This document shows, piece after piece, positions 8,665 to 16,854 of a stretch of DNA of 64,000 nucleotides. Both the position numbers and the translations under genes were made by a program. The stretch covers positions 558,001 to 622,000 of the forward strand of contig NZ_CP132339.1 of assembly GCF_030944405.1 (NCBI RefSeq). Reading direction: 5' to 3'. The notes beneath the pieces are model-generated. The model was not told the origin of the DNA. It saw nothing but the letters and a program-made list of their open reading frames with translations, and searched no databases. How positions within the stretch are numbered: the first letter of the stretch is position 1; each line of letters begins with the position of its first letter. This DNA comes from Janthinobacterium sp. J1-1. GTDB taxonomy: Bacteria > Pseudomonadota > Gammaproteobacteria > Burkholderiales > Burkholderiaceae_D.

Positions 8665-10011
8665 ATGACACTACGCGAACGCCTGGCGGCCAACGAAGCG
8701 CCGCGCCCGGCCATCCATGGCCATGGCGCGCTGGCGCTGCACGCCTACCAGGAGCTGAAGAAAACCATGCACCAGACGATACTCGACCGTATCGACCTGG
8801 AGCGCCTGAAGCGCCTGACGGCCGAGCAGTTCAAGCATGAACTGGCGCTGCTGGTGCAGCGCGTGATCGAGGAGGAACGCATCGTGCTGAACCAGCACGA
8901 GCGGCACAGCCTGGTGCTCGACATCCAGCACGAGATGCTGGGCTTCGGCCCGCTCGAACCCTTGCTGGCCGACCCGGGCGTGTCCGATATCCTGGTCAAT
9001 ACCTGCGACAAGGTGTACGTCGAGCGCGGCGGGCGGCTGGAGCTGACCGACGTCACGTTTCATGACAATGCCCACCTGATGAAGATCATCGAAAAGATCG
9101 TCTCGCGGGTCGGGCGCCGGGTCGACGAATCGAGTCCGATGGTCGATGCGCGCCTGCCCGACGGCTCCAGGGTCAACGCCATCATTCCGCCGCTGGCGGT
9201 CGATGGCCCGATCCTGTCGATCCGGCGCTTCGCGGTGCAGCCTCTGACGATCGCCAACATGCTCGACTATAAAAGCCTGACGCCGCCGATGGTGCAGGTG
9301 CTGCAGGCGCTGGGCCAGGCCAAGATCAATATCCTGATCTCGGGCGGCACCGGCAGCGGCAAGACGACCCTGCTCAACGTGCTGTCCGGCTTCATACCCG
9401 GCAGCGAGCGCATCGTCACCATCGAGGACGCGGCCGAACTGGCGCTGCGCCAGCCGCACGTGGTACGCCTGGAAACACGCCCGCCGAATATCGAGGGCAA
9501 GGGCGAAGTGAGCCAGCGCGCCCTGGTGCGCAACGCGCTGCGCATGCGGCCCGACCGCATCATCCTGGGCGAGGTGCGCGGCGCCGAGGCGCTCGACATG
9601 CTGCAGGCGATGAACACCGGCCATGAGGGCTCGCTGGCGACGATTCACTCGAACACCGCGCGCGACGCGCTGGCGCGGCTGGAAAACATGGTCGGCATGG
9701 CCAACGTGAACCTGACGCCGCGCGCCACGCGCCAGCAGATCTGTTCGGCCGTGACGGTGGTGATGCAGGTGTCGCGCCTGACCGACGGCGCGCGCAAGCT
9801 GGTCAGCCTGCAGGAGGTGACGGGCATGGAGGGCGAGATCATCGCCATGCATGAAATCTTCCGCTTCGAGCAGACCGGCGTGGACGCCAATGGCCGCGTA
9901 CTGGGCCACTTCTGCGCCACCGGCGTGCGGCCGCGCTTCACGGAGCGCTTGCGCATGTTCGGCGCGCCGGTACCCGACAGTGTGTTCGACCCCGACCGCA
10001 TCTACGAATAA
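8665..10011 (+). CDS. tadA: Tad pilus motor ATPase TadA/CpaF
   Basis: This is the hexameric secretion ATPase of the GspE/VirB11 superfamily that powers Flp pilus extension and, in some systems, retraction. The 448-residue protein has the CpaF N-terminal domain (ending about residue 150), Walker [13 protein letters not shown] near residue 227, Asp box VTIEDAAEL, Walker [23 protein letters not shown] and the His box [20 protein letters not shown] precedes the ATG. The gene is followed by a 147-base gap holding a structured repeat before tadB. Confidence 0.95.
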   Translation: MTLRERLAANEAPRPAIHGHGALALHAYQELKKTMHQTILDRIDLERLKRLTAEQFKHELALLVQRVIEEERIVLNQHERHSLVLDIQHEMLGFGPLEPLLADPGVSDILVNTCDKVYVERGGRLELTDVTFHDNAHLMKIIEKIVSRVGRRVDESSPMVDARLPDGSRVNAIIPPLAVDGPILSIRRFAVQPLTIANMLDYKSLTPPMVQVLQALGQAKINILISGGTGSGKTTLLNVLSGFIPGSERIVTIEDAAELALRQPHVVRLETRPPNIEGKGEVSQRALVRNALRMRPDRIILGEVRGAEALDMLQAMNTGHEGSLATIHSNTARDALARLENMVGMANVNLTPRATRQQICSAVTVVMQVSRLTDGARKLVSLQEVTGMEGEIIAMHEIFRFEQTGVDANGRVLGHFCATGVRPRFTERLRMFGAPVPDSVFDPDRIYE

Positions 10012-10027
10012 CAACATCTAACTGAAC

Positions 10028-10137
10028 CTACTGCGCGTCGCGCTTTGCGGCTTGCGATGCTCACTGCCTCGGCGGCCCCGTGCATTCGCACAGCTGCGCT
10101 TCCCGGCCACAAATCACTTCCGCTCGCTACGGTTCTG
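10028..10137. repeat. Palindromic intergenic repeat element A
   Basis: The tadA-tadB gap holds about 110 structured, non-coding bases. They open with CTACTGCGC, contain a hairpin GTGC-ATTC-GCAC followed by AGCTGCG, and end with CTCGCTACGGTTCTG. The same layout (CTACTGCGC ... hairpin GTAC-TAAA-GTAC then GGCTGCG ... CTCGCTACGCTTTCTG) occurs in inverted orientation at 23321-23432. I read both as members of one chromosomal repeat family. The shared landmarks are seen directly; membership of a wider family is inferred. Confidence 0.6.
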
Positions 10138-10158
10138 TTAGACGTTTAAGGAGGAATT

Positions 10159-11136
10159 ATGGACCAGGTGTTCTACGGTTTTGCCATCGTCCTGTTCGCC
10201 GCATGCATCCTGATGATGGAAGGCGCCTGGCTGTGGTGGTCGGGCACGCATGGCAGCGCCGCGCGGCGCATCAGCCGGCGCCTGCGCCTGATGGCCGCGC
10301 GCGGCGAGACGGGCGGCGAACGGGTCTCGATCCTCAAGCAGCGCCGCTACGCGCGCGCCCCTGGCCTGGAGCGCTGGCTGCGGAAAATGCCGCAATGCGA
10401 GGCGCTCGACCGCCTGCTGCTGCAGGCGGGCCTGGCGTGGTCGGTGGCGCAATTTCTGGCCGTCGCCGGCGGCGTGCTGCTGGCCGCGCTGCTGGTGCTG
10501 GCGGTCTGGCCGATGCCCTTGCCGGGCGTGTTGCTGCTGCTGGCGATGGCCGCCGGCGGGCCGCTGCTGTTCCTGCTGCGCGCACGCACGGCGCGGCTGC
10601 AGAAGATCGAGGCGCAGTTGCCGGAAGCGGCCGATTTCCTGGCGCGCGCGCTGCGTGCCGGCCACTCGTTTTCAAACGTGCTGCAAATGGTGGGCGACGA
10701 ATTGAATGAACCGATCAGCGGCGAATTCAAGCTGGCCCATGAAGAGATCAATTACGGCGTGCCGATGAATGAAGCGCTGCAGAACCTGGCCGTGCGCATT
10801 CCGCTGACGGACTTGCGCTACCTGGTGATCGCCGTGCTGGTGCAGCGCGAATCGGGCGGTAACCTGGCCGAAGTGCTGGTGAGCATCGCGCGCATCATCC
10901 GCGCCCGCTTGAAGCTGCTGGGACAGGTGCGCGTGCTGTCGGCCGAAGGGCGCATGTCGGCCTGGGTGCTGGGCCTGATGCCGGTGGTGATGATAGGCGT
11001 GATGTCGCTGGTCAACCCGCAATACATCAGCCTGCTGTGGACCGATCCCAGCGGCATCCGCCTGCTGTGGTATGCGGCCGGCATGGTGGCGCTGGGCGTG
11101 ATCTGGATGCGCAAAGTGATCAAGATTCGTATTTAA
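10159..11136 (+). CDS. tadB: Tad platform protein TadB
   Basis: This is an inner-membrane platform protein (T2SSF domain) that couples the TadA motor to the growing Flp pilus. The 325-residue protein has an N-terminal membrane segment (about 8-30), two helices around residues 95-140, the cytoplasmic T2SSF block (AQLPEAADFLARALRAGHSF ... NYGVPMNEALQNLA ... RESGGNLAEVL) and two C-terminal helices. A very strong ribosome-binding site, AAGGAGGAATT (10148-10158), directly precedes the ATG and may restore translation after the repeat-filled gap. Confidence 0.93.
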   Translation: MDQVFYGFAIVLFAACILMMEGAWLWWSGTHGSAARRISRRLRLMAARGETGGERVSILKQRRYARAPGLERWLRKMPQCEALDRLLLQAGLAWSVAQFLAVAGGVLLAALLVLAVWPMPLPGVLLLLAMAAGGPLLFLLRARTARLQKIEAQLPEAADFLARALRAGHSFSNVLQMVGDELNEPISGEFKLAHEEINYGVPMNEALQNLAVRIPLTDLRYLVIAVLVQRESGGNLAEVLVSIARIIRARLKLLGQVRVLSAEGRMSAWVLGLMPVVMIGVMSLVNPQYISLLWTDPSGIRLLWYAAGMVALGVIWMRKVIKIRI

Positions 11137-11161
11137 AACACCTGATTCGAGGGAGAGCGCC

Positions 11162-12100
11162 ATGACCGGCCAGCAACTGCTGTTTCTTGTGATCGTGTTT
11201 GCCGTGGTGGCGGGACTGGCGGTGGCGGCGTCGCTGATTTTCTTTCCGGGCAGCTTGCGCCAGCGCCTGTTCGGCGCCACCGCGCCGGTGGCCAGTGCCG
11301 TGGCGCTGGAGCATGGCTGGGTGGAACGGGTGGCGCGCGTGGCCAAGCCGTTTTCGAAGTTGTCGCTGCCCGAGGAGGGCTGGGAGCGCTCGCCGCTGCG
11401 CACCCGCTTCATGAATGCCGGCTGGCGCCAGGCCAGCGCGCCGGCCCTGTATTTTGCCGCCAAGTCGGTGCTGGCCCTGCTGTTTCCCACCGTGCTGGGC
11501 CTGTATGCGGCCAGCAGCATGGCGGCCGGCATGCGCAGCGTCTTGTTATTTTTCCTGTGCATCAGCGCCACCGCCGGCTATTACCTGCCCAACCTGATCC
11601 TGGCCAGCACGGCCAGGCGGCGCCAGCGCGACATCTTCGAGAACATCCCCGACGCGCTCGACCTGCTGACGGTCTGCGTCGAAGCGGGCCTGAGCCTGGA
11701 ACGCGCACTGGTCAAGGTGTCCGGTGAGATCCATATCAAGAGCATGGTGCTGGCGCAGGAACTGCAGCTGGTGCTGATGGAAATGCGCGCCGGCTTTACC
11801 AAGGAAAAAGCGCTGCGCAACCTGGCCCTGCGCAGCGGCGTGGAGGATGTCGATGTGCTGGTGGCGATGCTGATCCAGTCCGAGCGCTTCGGCACCAGCA
11901 TGGGCGATTCGCTGCGCGTGCATTCCGACAATCTGCGCGGCAAGCGCAGCCTGCTGGCCGAAGAGGCGGCCGCCAAGATCGCCCTCAAATTGTTGTTCCC
12001 GCTGATCTTCTGCGTGTTTCCCACCTTGATGCTGGTGCTGATGGGCCCTGCCGTGATCGAAGTCTACCGCGTGCTGGTGCCGGCCATGGCCAACCGATAA
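11162..12100 (+). CDS. tadC: Tad platform protein TadC
   Basis: This is the second T2SSF-domain inner-membrane protein of the Tad machine, partner of TadB. It has 312 residues. An N-terminal helix is followed by helices near residues 95-150 and then the cytoplasmic domain: IFENIPDALDLLTVCVEAGLSLERAL, EMRAGFTKEKALRNLALRSG and MLIQSERFGTSMGDSLRVH. Two C-terminal helices end the protein. GGGAG precedes the ATG, 25 bases after tadB ends. The TadC signatures are clear. Confidence 0.93.
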   Translation: MTGQQLLFLVIVFAVVAGLAVAASLIFFPGSLRQRLFGATAPVASAVALEHGWVERVARVAKPFSKLSLPEEGWERSPLRTRFMNAGWRQASAPALYFAAKSVLALLFPTVLGLYAASSMAAGMRSVLLFFLCISATAGYYLPNLILASTARRRQRDIFENIPDALDLLTVCVEAGLSLERALVKVSGEIHIKSMVLAQELQLVLMEMRAGFTKEKALRNLALRSGVEDVDVLVAMLIQSERFGTSMGDSLRVHSDNLRGKRSLLAEEAAAKIALKLLFPLIFCVFPTLMLVLMGPAVIEVYRVLVPAMANR

Positions 12101-12110
12101 AAGGAGTCCC

Positions 12111-13034
12111 ATGTCGATTACCCTGCCGCGCCTGGCCGTTGCCGGCGCTTGTATCTTGCTGGGCGCCTGCGCCAGCCCCGTCACCGATCCTGGCCCGGTC
12201 CCGGTCCCGGCCCCGGTACCGGTCGCGTTTCCCGTTGATCCTGCCGAACGCAATGGCCAGGCCGTGCTGCATGCGCAGCGTGGCGAAGTGCGGCAGGCCA
12301 TCGCCATCTGGGAGGCCCTGCTGGCCGGCGGCGCGCTGCGGGAGCCGCGCCATGCCTATCTGTTGCGCAACCTGGGTCATGCTTACAGGCTGGCAGGGCG
12401 CGATGCCGACGCCGTGACGGTGCTGGAAAAAGCCTGCCTGCTCGACCCGCGCAATGCGCTGGCCTGGCAACAGCTGGCGCAGGTGCTGGCCAGGCTGGGG
12501 CAGCACGAACGGGCGGCGCGCATGCAGGACCAGGCGCACAGCCTGCAGGCACGCGAGGTGCCGCGCGTCCGGGCCGAGGCCGAGGCCATGCCGGTGCCCG
12601 CGCCGGTGGCGCCGGTGATGGACCGCATCGACATTACGCAAAGTGCCGGCATGGCGGTGCTGCAGCGTGTGGCGGCGGCCAGCCCGCCGGACGCGCCGCG
12701 CCTGCGGCTGGAAATTCTCAATGGAAATGGCAAGCCGGGCATGGCGGCGGCGCTGGCGCGCAGCCTGGCCGGCAGCGACTTGCAGGTGGTTCGTACGGCT
12801 AACGCCTCGTCGTTCCGGGTGGCCCGCACGCGCGTGGAATACCGGCCGGCGCAGCGGCAGGCGGCGCGCCAGCTGGCCCGCCAGCTGGGCGGCAATATCG
12901 AATTCGCCGCCGCCGATTGCCCTGCCAGCGAACTGCGGCTGATCCTCGGGCGCGATATCGATCCTGCCGTGCTGCACCGCTACTATGTGCAGCAGCTGGA
13001 ACTGGCGCGCCAGGCGCTGGCGCGGCTCGGGTAG
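12111..13034 (+). CDS. tadD: TPR lipoprotein TadD with C-terminal LytR_C-like domain
   Basis: This 307-residue lipoprotein has the lipobox LGAC, with Cys at about residue 20. A short Pro/Val linker leads to TPR repeats (about residues 45-145: AIWEALLAGG, YLLRNLGHAYRLAGRDADAV, NALAWQQLAQVLARLGQHERA), the part corresponding to TadD, which is needed for pilus assembly at the outer membrane. The C-terminal region (about 190-290) begins RLRLEILNGNGKPGMAAALA and contains a VVRTANASSFRVARTRVEY block, as in LytR_C domains. It is the last gene of the tad operon and ends 4 bases short of the convergent PEP-CTERM gene. Confidence 0.82.
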   Translation: MSITLPRLAVAGACILLGACASPVTDPGPVPVPAPVPVAFPVDPAERNGQAVLHAQRGEVRQAIAIWEALLAGGALREPRHAYLLRNLGHAYRLAGRDADAVTVLEKACLLDPRNALAWQQLAQVLARLGQHERAARMQDQAHSLQAREVPRVRAEAEAMPVPAPVAPVMDRIDITQSAGMAVLQRVAAASPPDAPRLRLEILNGNGKPGMAAALARSLAGSDLQVVRTANASSFRVARTRVEYRPAQRQAARQLARQLGGNIEFAAADCPASELRLILGRDIDPAVLHRYYVQQLELARQALARLG

Positions 13035-13038
13035 GACG

Positions 13039-14016
13039 TTACGCCTGGCGCCGGCGCGTGCTCGCCAGCGCCGCCAGGCCAATGCCCAGCAGCAGCAGGG
13101 TACCGGGCTCCGGGACTTGCTGCACCACGACGATATCGGTGCGGGTGGACTTGGAAAAGTTCAGGGTGTAGCTGCCGGCCGGCAGGGCAAAATTCGAGGT
13201 CAGCGAAAACAGCGCAAAGTCGTTCGTGAACGTGCGCGAGGTGCGCGGATCGTTGGTGCCCGCCGTCACGTTCATGCTGAACGGATCGAGGCTGCCGGTG
13301 GTGTGGTTGCCGTTCACGTCGCTGCCATTGTTGGCGTCGCCATCGGGCGCGAACTGGAACACGATGCCGTCGGCGTTGGCGCGCGCGGCGCAGCCGGCGG
13401 GGCTGCCGGCATTGCAGGAAATGCTGAAGATATCCATGATCGACACATTCGACTTGTCGCCCAGGGTCGTCACGCTGCTGCGCAGGTCGCGGCGCGCCAT
13501 GAAACTGAAGGTGATGAAGCCGGCGCTCGACAAGGTCAGGTTGACCGAGCCCGTCAGCGTATCGCCCGCCGTCGACGAGGCGGCGCCCACCGTATCGCGC
13601 TGCGCTTCCGACACGGCCCGCATGGTGGCGCCGGCGGTGGTCAGCATATTGCCGAAGGAATGGGCGTCGCCGCGTGCAAACTCCAGCACCGTGCTGTGCG
13701 CATAGTTGTTTTGTGGCAGGCCGCTACAACCACCGCCGGCGCATACCTGCAGCACATCGGCATTGGCGGCGGGGCCGGTGTTGACGGCACGCGGATTGAC
13801 GGCGGCGGCATTTTCAAAATACGTGCTGTCGCTGGCGTTGCGGTTGGCGCCCGTCAGCGACAGGGTGCCGGCGCTGGTGGTGATGCGGAAATTGTTGATA
13901 TCGTTGACGGCCAGGCCATACGCGCCGGCCTGCGCCTGGCCGGCGGCCAGCAAACCGGCTGCGGCGAGCGCGGCGAACAGGCCTAGGGTTTTGCTTCGTG
14001 GGTGATCGACGTTCAT
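13039..14016 (-). CDS. PEP-CTERM sorted surface protein
   Basis: This 325-residue exported protein has an N-terminal signal peptide (about residues 1-30, ending AGQAQA). At the C terminus it has the PEP-CTERM sorting signal: VPEPGTLLLLGIGLAALAS, then the basic tail TRRRQA. Such tails are recognised by an exosortase that works with exopolysaccharide secretion; no exosortase gene is in this window. The body is rich in Ser, Thr, Asn and Gly and has no catalytic motif that I recognise; Cys-containing DIFSISCNAGSPAGCAARA is notable. A sigma-54 promoter lies upstream at 14092-14109. Convergent with tadD. Confidence 0.9.
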   Translation of the reverse strand: MNVDHPRSKTLGLFAALAAAGLLAAGQAQAGAYGLAVNDINNFRITTSAGTLSLTGANRNASDSTYFENAAAVNPRAVNTGPAANADVLQVCAGGGCSGLPQNNYAHSTVLEFARGDAHSFGNMLTTAGATMRAVSEAQRDTVGAASSTAGDTLTGSVNLTLSSAGFITFSFMARRDLRSSVTTLGDKSNVSIMDIFSISCNAGSPAGCAARANADGIVFQFAPDGDANNGSDVNGNHTTGSLDPFSMNVTAGTNDPRTSRTFTNDFALFSLTSNFALPAGSYTLNFSKSTRTDIVVVQQVPEPGTLLLLGIGLAALASTRRRQA

Positions 14017-14091
14017 CGCAGCCTCGTTATCATGGTCGGTTCAGTCGGGGACATTCAGAAGGGGTATCCGAGTGTCGCTGTCGACGTTGAT

Positions 14092-14109
14092 AAGCAGCTT
14101 GCGTGCCAA
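14092..14109 (-). promoter_or_regulatory. Sigma-54 (RpoN) promoter of the PEP-CTERM gene
   Basis: Read on the minus strand the site is TTGGCACGCAAGCTGCTT. It matches the RpoN consensus with GG at -24, GC at -12 and exactly ten bases between them. It lies about 75 bases before the PEP-CTERM start codon and is preceded by a T-rich run. An inverted repeat CAAGTC/GACTTG (14121-14140) sits just upstream. PEP-CTERM genes in other bacteria are known to be controlled by the PrsK/PrsR two-component system with sigma-54, which fits. The motif is seen; its activity is inferred. Confidence 0.75.
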
Positions 14110-14205
14110 ACAAAAAAATCCAAGTCGAATCAAGGACTTGCGTAAAGCGAACTGAAGGGAAATGCGCTGACTGTAAGAAACACCGACACTGTGCAAAAAT
14201 AGGCG

Positions 14206-14505
14206 ATGGCAAACAAAACCCCCACCTTTCCCGGCGCGCGCACGGGCCGCGGCCAGGTCCTCGCCGTGCTGCTGTCGAACCGCGACCAGTCCGGCGCCGA
14301 ACCCCTGCAGGGCCGCGTCTCGCTGGCCGCCATCGTCAAGGCATTGAAACGCAAATATCACTGGCCGATCGAGACGCACAGCTTTCCGGCCAATACGGCG
14401 GACGGCCGCGCCAGCTGGGCCACCGTCTACAGCCTGCCGGAAAAAGTGATCGCCGTCGCCCTGGCGGTCGGCGGCCAGGAATGGCTCGACAGCCGCAAGG
14501 GCTAG
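14206..14505 (+). CDS. Conserved-looking small protein of unknown function
   Basis: I do not recognise this 99-residue protein. It is soluble, basic at the start (MANKTPTFPGARTGRGQ) and has a helical middle, LQGRVSLAAIVKALKRKYHWP, that could be part of a winged-helix or small fold. No signal peptide or membrane segment is seen. It is divergent from the PEP-CTERM gene and ends 3 bases before the convergent phosphatase gene. Codon use is like its neighbours, which supports a real gene, but no clear ribosome-binding site precedes the ATG. Confidence 0.6.
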   Translation: MANKTPTFPGARTGRGQVLAVLLSNRDQSGAEPLQGRVSLAAIVKALKRKYHWPIETHSFPANTADGRASWATVYSLPEKVIAVALAVGGQEWLDSRKG

Positions 14506-14508
14506 GTT

Positions 14509-16656
14509 TTACTCCTGCGGCAGCAAGGCCAGCGCCGCGCTGAAGTCGCCCATCGGCTTGCCGCCATTGGCGACCAGTGCCTTGTCGCGCGTGCTCAAGC
14601 CGTCAAGCACCGGCAGCGAGAAGCGGTGGGTAATCGCGCGCAGGATCGAGGCCGAGTCGTATTGCGTATGGTCGACCAGGCCCTTCTTCACGTACGGCGA
14701 GACCAAAATCGCCGGCACGCGCGTGCCGGGACCCCAGCGGTCGCCCTTCGGTGGCGCGGCATGGTCATAGAAGCCGCCGTTTTCATCGTAGGTGACGATC
14801 ACCAGCATGTTCTTCCACTGCGGGCTCTTTTTCAACTGCGCGATGACGCTGGCGATATGCGCGTCGCCATCGGCCACGCTGGCGTAACCGGCGTGCTGGT
14901 TCAAATTGCCCTGCGGCTTGTAGAAGGTCACCGGCGGCAGCTTGCCGGCGGCCGCATCCGTCATGAACTGGCTGTCGAAATCGCGCAAGTGGGCAGCGCG
15001 GTAGGCGGGCGCCTTGACCGGGTCCATGCTGGCGAAATAATTGAACGGCTGGTGGTGGAACTGGAAGTTTGGTGGGCTCGGGAAACTGCTGCCGCGCGCA
15101 CTGGCCGTGGCCAGCGCCGTGGTGTCCTTCCAGGCGCCCGCATACCAGGCCCAGTCGATGTTCTTTCCGGATAACAAGTCGCCAATATTCGTCTGCGTCT
15201 GCTGCGGCAAGGTATTGGCCTTGGTGGTATCGGCATACAGCTTGCTGCTGTCGCCGGACGCCGGTGCATTGCTGCTGGGCTGGAAAGCCGGCTGCATGGT
15301 GTTGACGGCGTAGAACATGCCGCTGCTGTCGGCCGGCGTCAGCGTGTTGTCGTTGGCGTAGACTGGCGCGCCATTGAGCACCGTGGCCGGCGCGGTGGCG
15401 GCCGGCGTCAGGCGCACGAAGTTGCCCTTGGCGTCGACATCGATCTTCGAGATCGAAGCCTTGGCGACAGAGGTGTCCGCGTTCGGATAAGTCGGCGCGC
15501 AGGCGCAGATCAGGTACTGGTGCGTCAGGAACGAGCCGCCGAAGGCGCCGATGAACAGGTTGTCGGCCAGCGCGTACTGTTTGGCGATATCCCACAGCTT
15601 CATCTTGCTGCCGTCGTAGTAGCCCATGGTGAGGCCGCCCGCATCGGAATAGGCCGCGAACTTGTCGTTGGCGCCGCCATTGATCTGCATCTGGTTGTTG
15701 TAGAAGCGGTGCACCAGGTCGCGCGTGATCACCGATTGCGGCAGGCTGATCGGGCTGTTGGCATCGTCGATCTGGAACGGCTTGTTGGGCAGGTTGGCCG
15801 ATTGCGCCTGCGTGATCACGGTGCTCTGGCCGGCGGCCGTCATGCCGCCCCAGGTCGGTGGCAGCACGGGCAGGGTGCTGTTGTCGATATCCTTTTGCGC
15901 CACATAGCCGCCGGTCGAAGTCGGGTTGACACCCGGCACGCCGTTGGCGCCCGGGAACAGGCCGTACAGATTGTCGAAGCCGCGGTTTTCCGCGTAGATC
16001 ACGACGATGGTCTGGATATTGTTCAGCGCCAGGCCGCTGTTCAGGGCGGCCAGGGCGTCTGCGGGTGCGGCCTGCGCGCTGGCGCCGGCGATCACCGTGG
16101 TGACGCTGGTGTTTTCCGCTTTCAGCTTCGCCAGTTCATCGCCGCTGGCCTTGTTGAAGTCCGACGCCAGGGCAGTTTCCGACACGCCGATGCGCGCCGC
16201 CAGCTTGCTGCTGGCGGCAGCGAAATCGCCGCCATTGCCATCCATCACCTGTGCCAGTTCGGTCGACAGGGCGCTGACGAAGCCCGCGTGGCCGGCGGGG
16301 GCGCGCAGCAGCAGCTTTTGCGTGACCTTGCTGCCGGCGTCGCCCACCACTTCGTGGCGGATCGCATCGGTGCCGACCATGGCCAGCACGGCGCCTTCGC
16401 CTTCCACCGTGAAGCTGCCGTCGGCGGCCGTGCGCACGGGCGCCGAATCGCTGGCGCAGGTCAGTTTTGCCGTCGTGCTTTCCAGGCACACCTGGGCGTT
16501 TTCATAGTAGCTGCCGATCACCTGGCCCTTGGTGGTGGGCGCCAGGGCATAGTTGCTGCCACAGGCCACCAGGCCGGCGCCCAGCGCCAGCGACAATAAG
16601 ACGGGGAGGGGGCGTAATCGGAGCGGGCGTAATACAGGTCTTGCGTGCGGTTTCAT
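14509..16656 (-). CDS. Acid phosphatase/phospholipase C family phosphoesterase lipoprotein
   Basis: This exported phosphoesterase belongs to the alkaline-phosphatase superfamily family that holds bacterial phospholipase C and AcpA-type acid phosphatases. It probably releases phosphate from phospholipids or phosphomonoesters. The signal peptide ends in a lipobox (LVAC, about residue 32). After about 190 residues of extra N-terminal sequence comes YAENRGFDNLYGLFPGANG (family motif ENRSFD), and later YDENGGFYDHAAPP and GTRVPAILVSPY, typical metal-site and core motifs. The start at 16656 has AGAAGG at good spacing; an ATG 6 bases upstream is less well placed. It is divergent from the cytochrome peroxidase gene, with a Pho-like box in between. 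Confidence 0.85.
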   Translation of the reverse strand: MKPHARPVLRPLRLRPLPVLLSLALGAGLVACGSNYALAPTTKGQVIGSYYENAQVCLESTTAKLTCASDSAPVRTAADGSFTVEGEGAVLAMVGTDAIRHEVVGDAGSKVTQKLLLRAPAGHAGFVSALSTELAQVMDGNGGDFAAASSKLAARIGVSETALASDFNKASGDELAKLKAENTSVTTVIAGASAQAAPADALAALNSGLALNNIQTIVVIYAENRGFDNLYGLFPGANGVPGVNPTSTGGYVAQKDIDNSTLPVLPPTWGGMTAAGQSTVITQAQSANLPNKPFQIDDANSPISLPQSVITRDLVHRFYNNQMQINGGANDKFAAYSDAGGLTMGYYDGSKMKLWDIAKQYALADNLFIGAFGGSFLTHQYLICACAPTYPNADTSVAKASISKIDVDAKGNFVRLTPAATAPATVLNGAPVYANDNTLTPADSSGMFYAVNTMQPAFQPSSNAPASGDSSKLYADTTKANTLPQQTQTNIGDLLSGKNIDWAWYAGAWKDTTALATASARGSSFPSPPNFQFHHQPFNYFASMDPVKAPAYRAAHLRDFDSQFMTDAAAGKLPPVTFYKPQGNLNQHAGYASVADGDAHIASVIAQLKKSPQWKNMLVIVTYDENGGFYDHAAPPKGDRWGPGTRVPAILVSPYVKKGLVDHTQYDSASILRAITHRFSLPVLDGLSTRDKALVANGGKPMGDFSAALALLPQE

Positions 16657-16707
16657 GCTCATGCCTTCTGGGTGTGAGGGTGGAAAAGCACGGATGCTAG
16701 GCAAGCA

Positions 16708-16726
16708 ATATGTCCGCTGCGTGACA
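16708..16726 (-). promoter_or_regulatory. Pho-box-like element facing the phosphatase gene
   Basis: On the minus strand this reads TGTCACGCAGCGGACATAT, ending 52 bases before the phosphatase start. The halves TGTCAC and GGACAT are 11 bp apart, the spacing of PhoB half-sites (consensus CTGTCAT repeated every 11 bp). An almost identical copy (18 of 19 bases) faces the opposite gene at 16788-16806. PhoB binding is inferred. Confidence 0.55.
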
Positions 16727-16787
16727 TGTCCATGTTCCGTTACATGCGATACATGCCGTAATGTTGCGGCGGCATTGGCGGCCGATT

Positions 16788-16806
16788 TGTCACGCAGCGG
16801 TCATAT
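16788..16806 (+). promoter_or_regulatory. Pho-box-like element facing the cytochrome peroxidase gene
   Basis: This reads TGTCACGCAGCGGTCATAT on the plus strand, with TTGTCAC and CGGTCAT as 7-base direct half-sites separated by 4 bases, close to the Pho-box layout. It ends 49 bases before the peroxidase start, mirroring the copy at 16708-16726. The same factor therefore probably controls both divergent genes. Confidence 0.55.
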
Positions 16807-16854
16807 GGCGTTGCTACGCTGGCCGCCCATGTTCACAGCTGTTCGATTGCCGCC

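Noticed and set aside
10080..10709. Plus-strand frame starting in the repeat and running into tadB
   Set aside because: It is out of frame with the well-supported tadB and reflects its GC-rich codons.
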